From contig NW_024104402.1 in NCBI RefSeq assembly GCF_003945595.2, forward strand, positions 372,001 through 436,000: a DNA stretch of 64,000 nucleotides. The letters are read 5' to 3'. The notes beneath the pieces were generated by a model. It worked only from the letters and a program-made list of their open reading frames with translations, had not been told where the DNA came from and ran no database searches. This document shows positions 62,128 to 64,000 of the stretch, piece by piece. Numbering within the stretch: position 1 is the first letter of the stretch; every line of letters begins with the position of its first letter. The DNA is from Pipra filicauda. Taxonomy: Eukaryota > Chordata > Aves > Passeriformes > Pipridae. A program made the translations under genes and the position numbers.

Positions 62128-64000
62128 GTAAGTGCCAACCCCCTCAGCTGTGCTGACAGCTCTCCCAGAGGTTTTGTACAATCCTGTCTTTGTGAGTCTC
62201 AACTCCTAAAGAAGGAGCTGTGTTCTGTATTGCTTTTTTTCAGTGCACAGCTGTCTGCTTTTTCCAGGTTAACTGAATGAGTGGAAATGCCCATTAGTTC
62301 TTAAGGACTGTCTTTCTTAAGGATGTGTTTTAAATACTAAATCCAGTACAATTGTTCTTGTTCAAAGAGGGTCCCTTTGTCCTATAGCTGGAATTTCTGG
62401 CAGCTCTTGCCCTACTGGTGACAGGTTCATCCCCCTCAGGACTTAAAAAACCTTGCTGAAATAATTTTTGGCTGTTCTGCCTTAGTAATGATGTGAGGTA
62501 GCAGAAGAACAAACAGGAAGTTTAAGAGTACAATATGGTAACATGTAACGAGTTTTCATAAAGGATTTTTTTTGTTTTGTTTTGGGCATTTTGGGGTGTT
62601 TGGGTTTTAAAAATAATGTTTAAATGTGTTCTGGGACTTCTTGTGTATTGATGCACTTGCATGACAGCCTCCAGTAGGGATTTCACTGACTTTTCAAAGT
62701 TCACAGACGGGCATATGGTAACTCAGGCTGAGCATGAAAAGGGGCACACAAGAGAAAATTGCATGGTCTTAGCAAGGCAATAGCATTTTTCTGTTTTCCA
62801 GGGTATGACAACGAACTATGACAATATTATCTTAATAACAAATAATCTGTAGGCCTTTTGTTTTCTACAATGTAGTGCTCTTAAACTTCCATTGCAGTAC
62901 ACGTGCAGATAGGACGCACGCATACCATCTAGAAAAGCATTAAAGCTGCCACTGGTAGTCATCATAGCTTTGAAGACTGAAAAGCCTGCAACCTGGCTTA
63001 TTACTGAAATATGTCTCTAAAACAACACAGCAAATAATGCATGATTAACACATACATTTGTAATTTTTACAAGAATATCTTTGTCATGATGACTAGAAAT
63101 ACAACTTAGACTTTCTTGTTATTTCCAGCATTAGTAGAGAATTAGGATGAAATGCTTAATGGATTTAAACACTTAATCTTCACTGAATATTTTCACAATA
63201 ATTCAAATTTACATGCATGTAATGAGTACCATTCAGTGAAGATGGACCTGCACCCTGTTGGTTTGTTGACTGTATCTACTATGCAGCTGCCCCGTGGAGC
63301 TTTGTTTTCCAGGAGCCAGCAATAAGTGTTTAGTGTTTAATTTCAAATTTCACTGCTGTCATTATTACAAACTATCAGGGCGTTAATGTGAAGGAATACT
63401 TGGAAGGAAAACTCTTCGGGCAGAGATCACATATTTATACATCTAGCGCCCAGGGTACTGCAGACCCTGATACTGCCATGGACTTTGGGGTTTATTTCTA
63501 TAGCTTTCTGGTTTTTTAAGACTTTTCTAAGCCAAGCCAGGTTTATGAGCTATCCTATTGCATCTCTTTCCCATTTGCTGAGCCAAGTCAGAATTCTATA
63601 TAAAGAGATAATAGTACAGAATCAAGACAGGGCCCTGAATATTACTTTCTGAAAGTTACATGACTGCAATAATTTTATCTGCCACTAAGTTTTAAAAAAA
63701 TGTCCAGTCCACACATAAGTGATCAGAGGACTCTGCTTTAAATGATACCCAGCACTAGCTCTGGATACCAGCAGCATGCTTAAAAATGGGTCTGGCAGCA
63801 TTGCTGCCTTCCACCTTTGAGCTGTTCTCTGAAGCTTCCACATTCCAGCCCTGAGTTCCAAAACCTCTGTGAAGGTGGTTTGCAGGCACCAGGTGAGAGA
63901 ACTACCTGGAAACCTTCTCTGAGGTCCATACTCAGTGCTGAGGGGGGTCATGCAACAAGTGATGCTGAAACCCTGGTCAGCTCCTCTGGCTTGCCGCAGC
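62128..64000. other. Intergenic sequence to window end
   Basis: AT-rich non-coding sequence with no recognised gene, RNA gene or transposable element. A - strand frame at 63685-63951 has no recognisable motif. Confidence 0.5.

Noticed and set aside
1..64000. Search for CRISPR arrays, tRNA/rRNA genes and bacterial-type operons
   Set aside because: None seen. Spliced FOXN3 exons and CR1 repeats show this is vertebrate nuclear DNA, so prokaryotic features are not expected.

Overview
This is vertebrate nuclear DNA, almost certainly from a bird. Two repeat types point that way: several 3'-end fragments of CR1, the dominant avian LINE, and one solo LTR of a retrovirus-like family widespread in birds. 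Coding density is very low and introns are large. I cannot narrow the species from sequence alone, although the LTR family fits Neoaves better than any other group.

Only one gene can be named with confidence: the 3' end of FOXN3 (CHES1), a forkhead transcriptional repressor, on the + strand. Positions 1-10919 are intron. They hold a fragment of a ribosomal protein S15 retrocopy at 1445-1561. The penultimate coding exon is 10920-11028. A 10.1 kb intron follows (11029-21173), containing a sense-oriented solo LTR at 15423-15961. The last coding exon is 21174-21723. After the TAG stop comes AT- and T-rich sequence that looks like a long 3' UTR. It has poly(A) signals near 22.2, 22.7 and 23.25 kb and a convincing late cluster at 28.62-28.98 kb. 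The forkhead DNA-binding domain and the start codon lie upstream of the window.

From about 29 kb to the end no known gene is recognisable. The region contains CR1 fragments (38.6, 41.4 and 52.6-53.3 kb), a GC-richer stretch with an unusually stop-poor frame (29986-31230), and one good candidate coding exon of an unidentified protein (37530-37661, + strand, both splice sites near consensus, 43 whole codons). Two weaker splice-bounded candidates lie at 41169 and 62051. In mammals the TTC8-FOXN3 interval is also gene-poor, so a mostly empty tail is expected, and that makes the orphan exon the best lead here.

The items most worth a second look are the orphan exon, a pair of overlapping splice donors at the end of the FOXN3 penultimate exon that would switch the C-terminus, and a perfect 13-bp stem hairpin in the putative FOXN3 3' UTR. 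I did not find a convincing new biological system, such as a defence locus or gene cluster, in this window.
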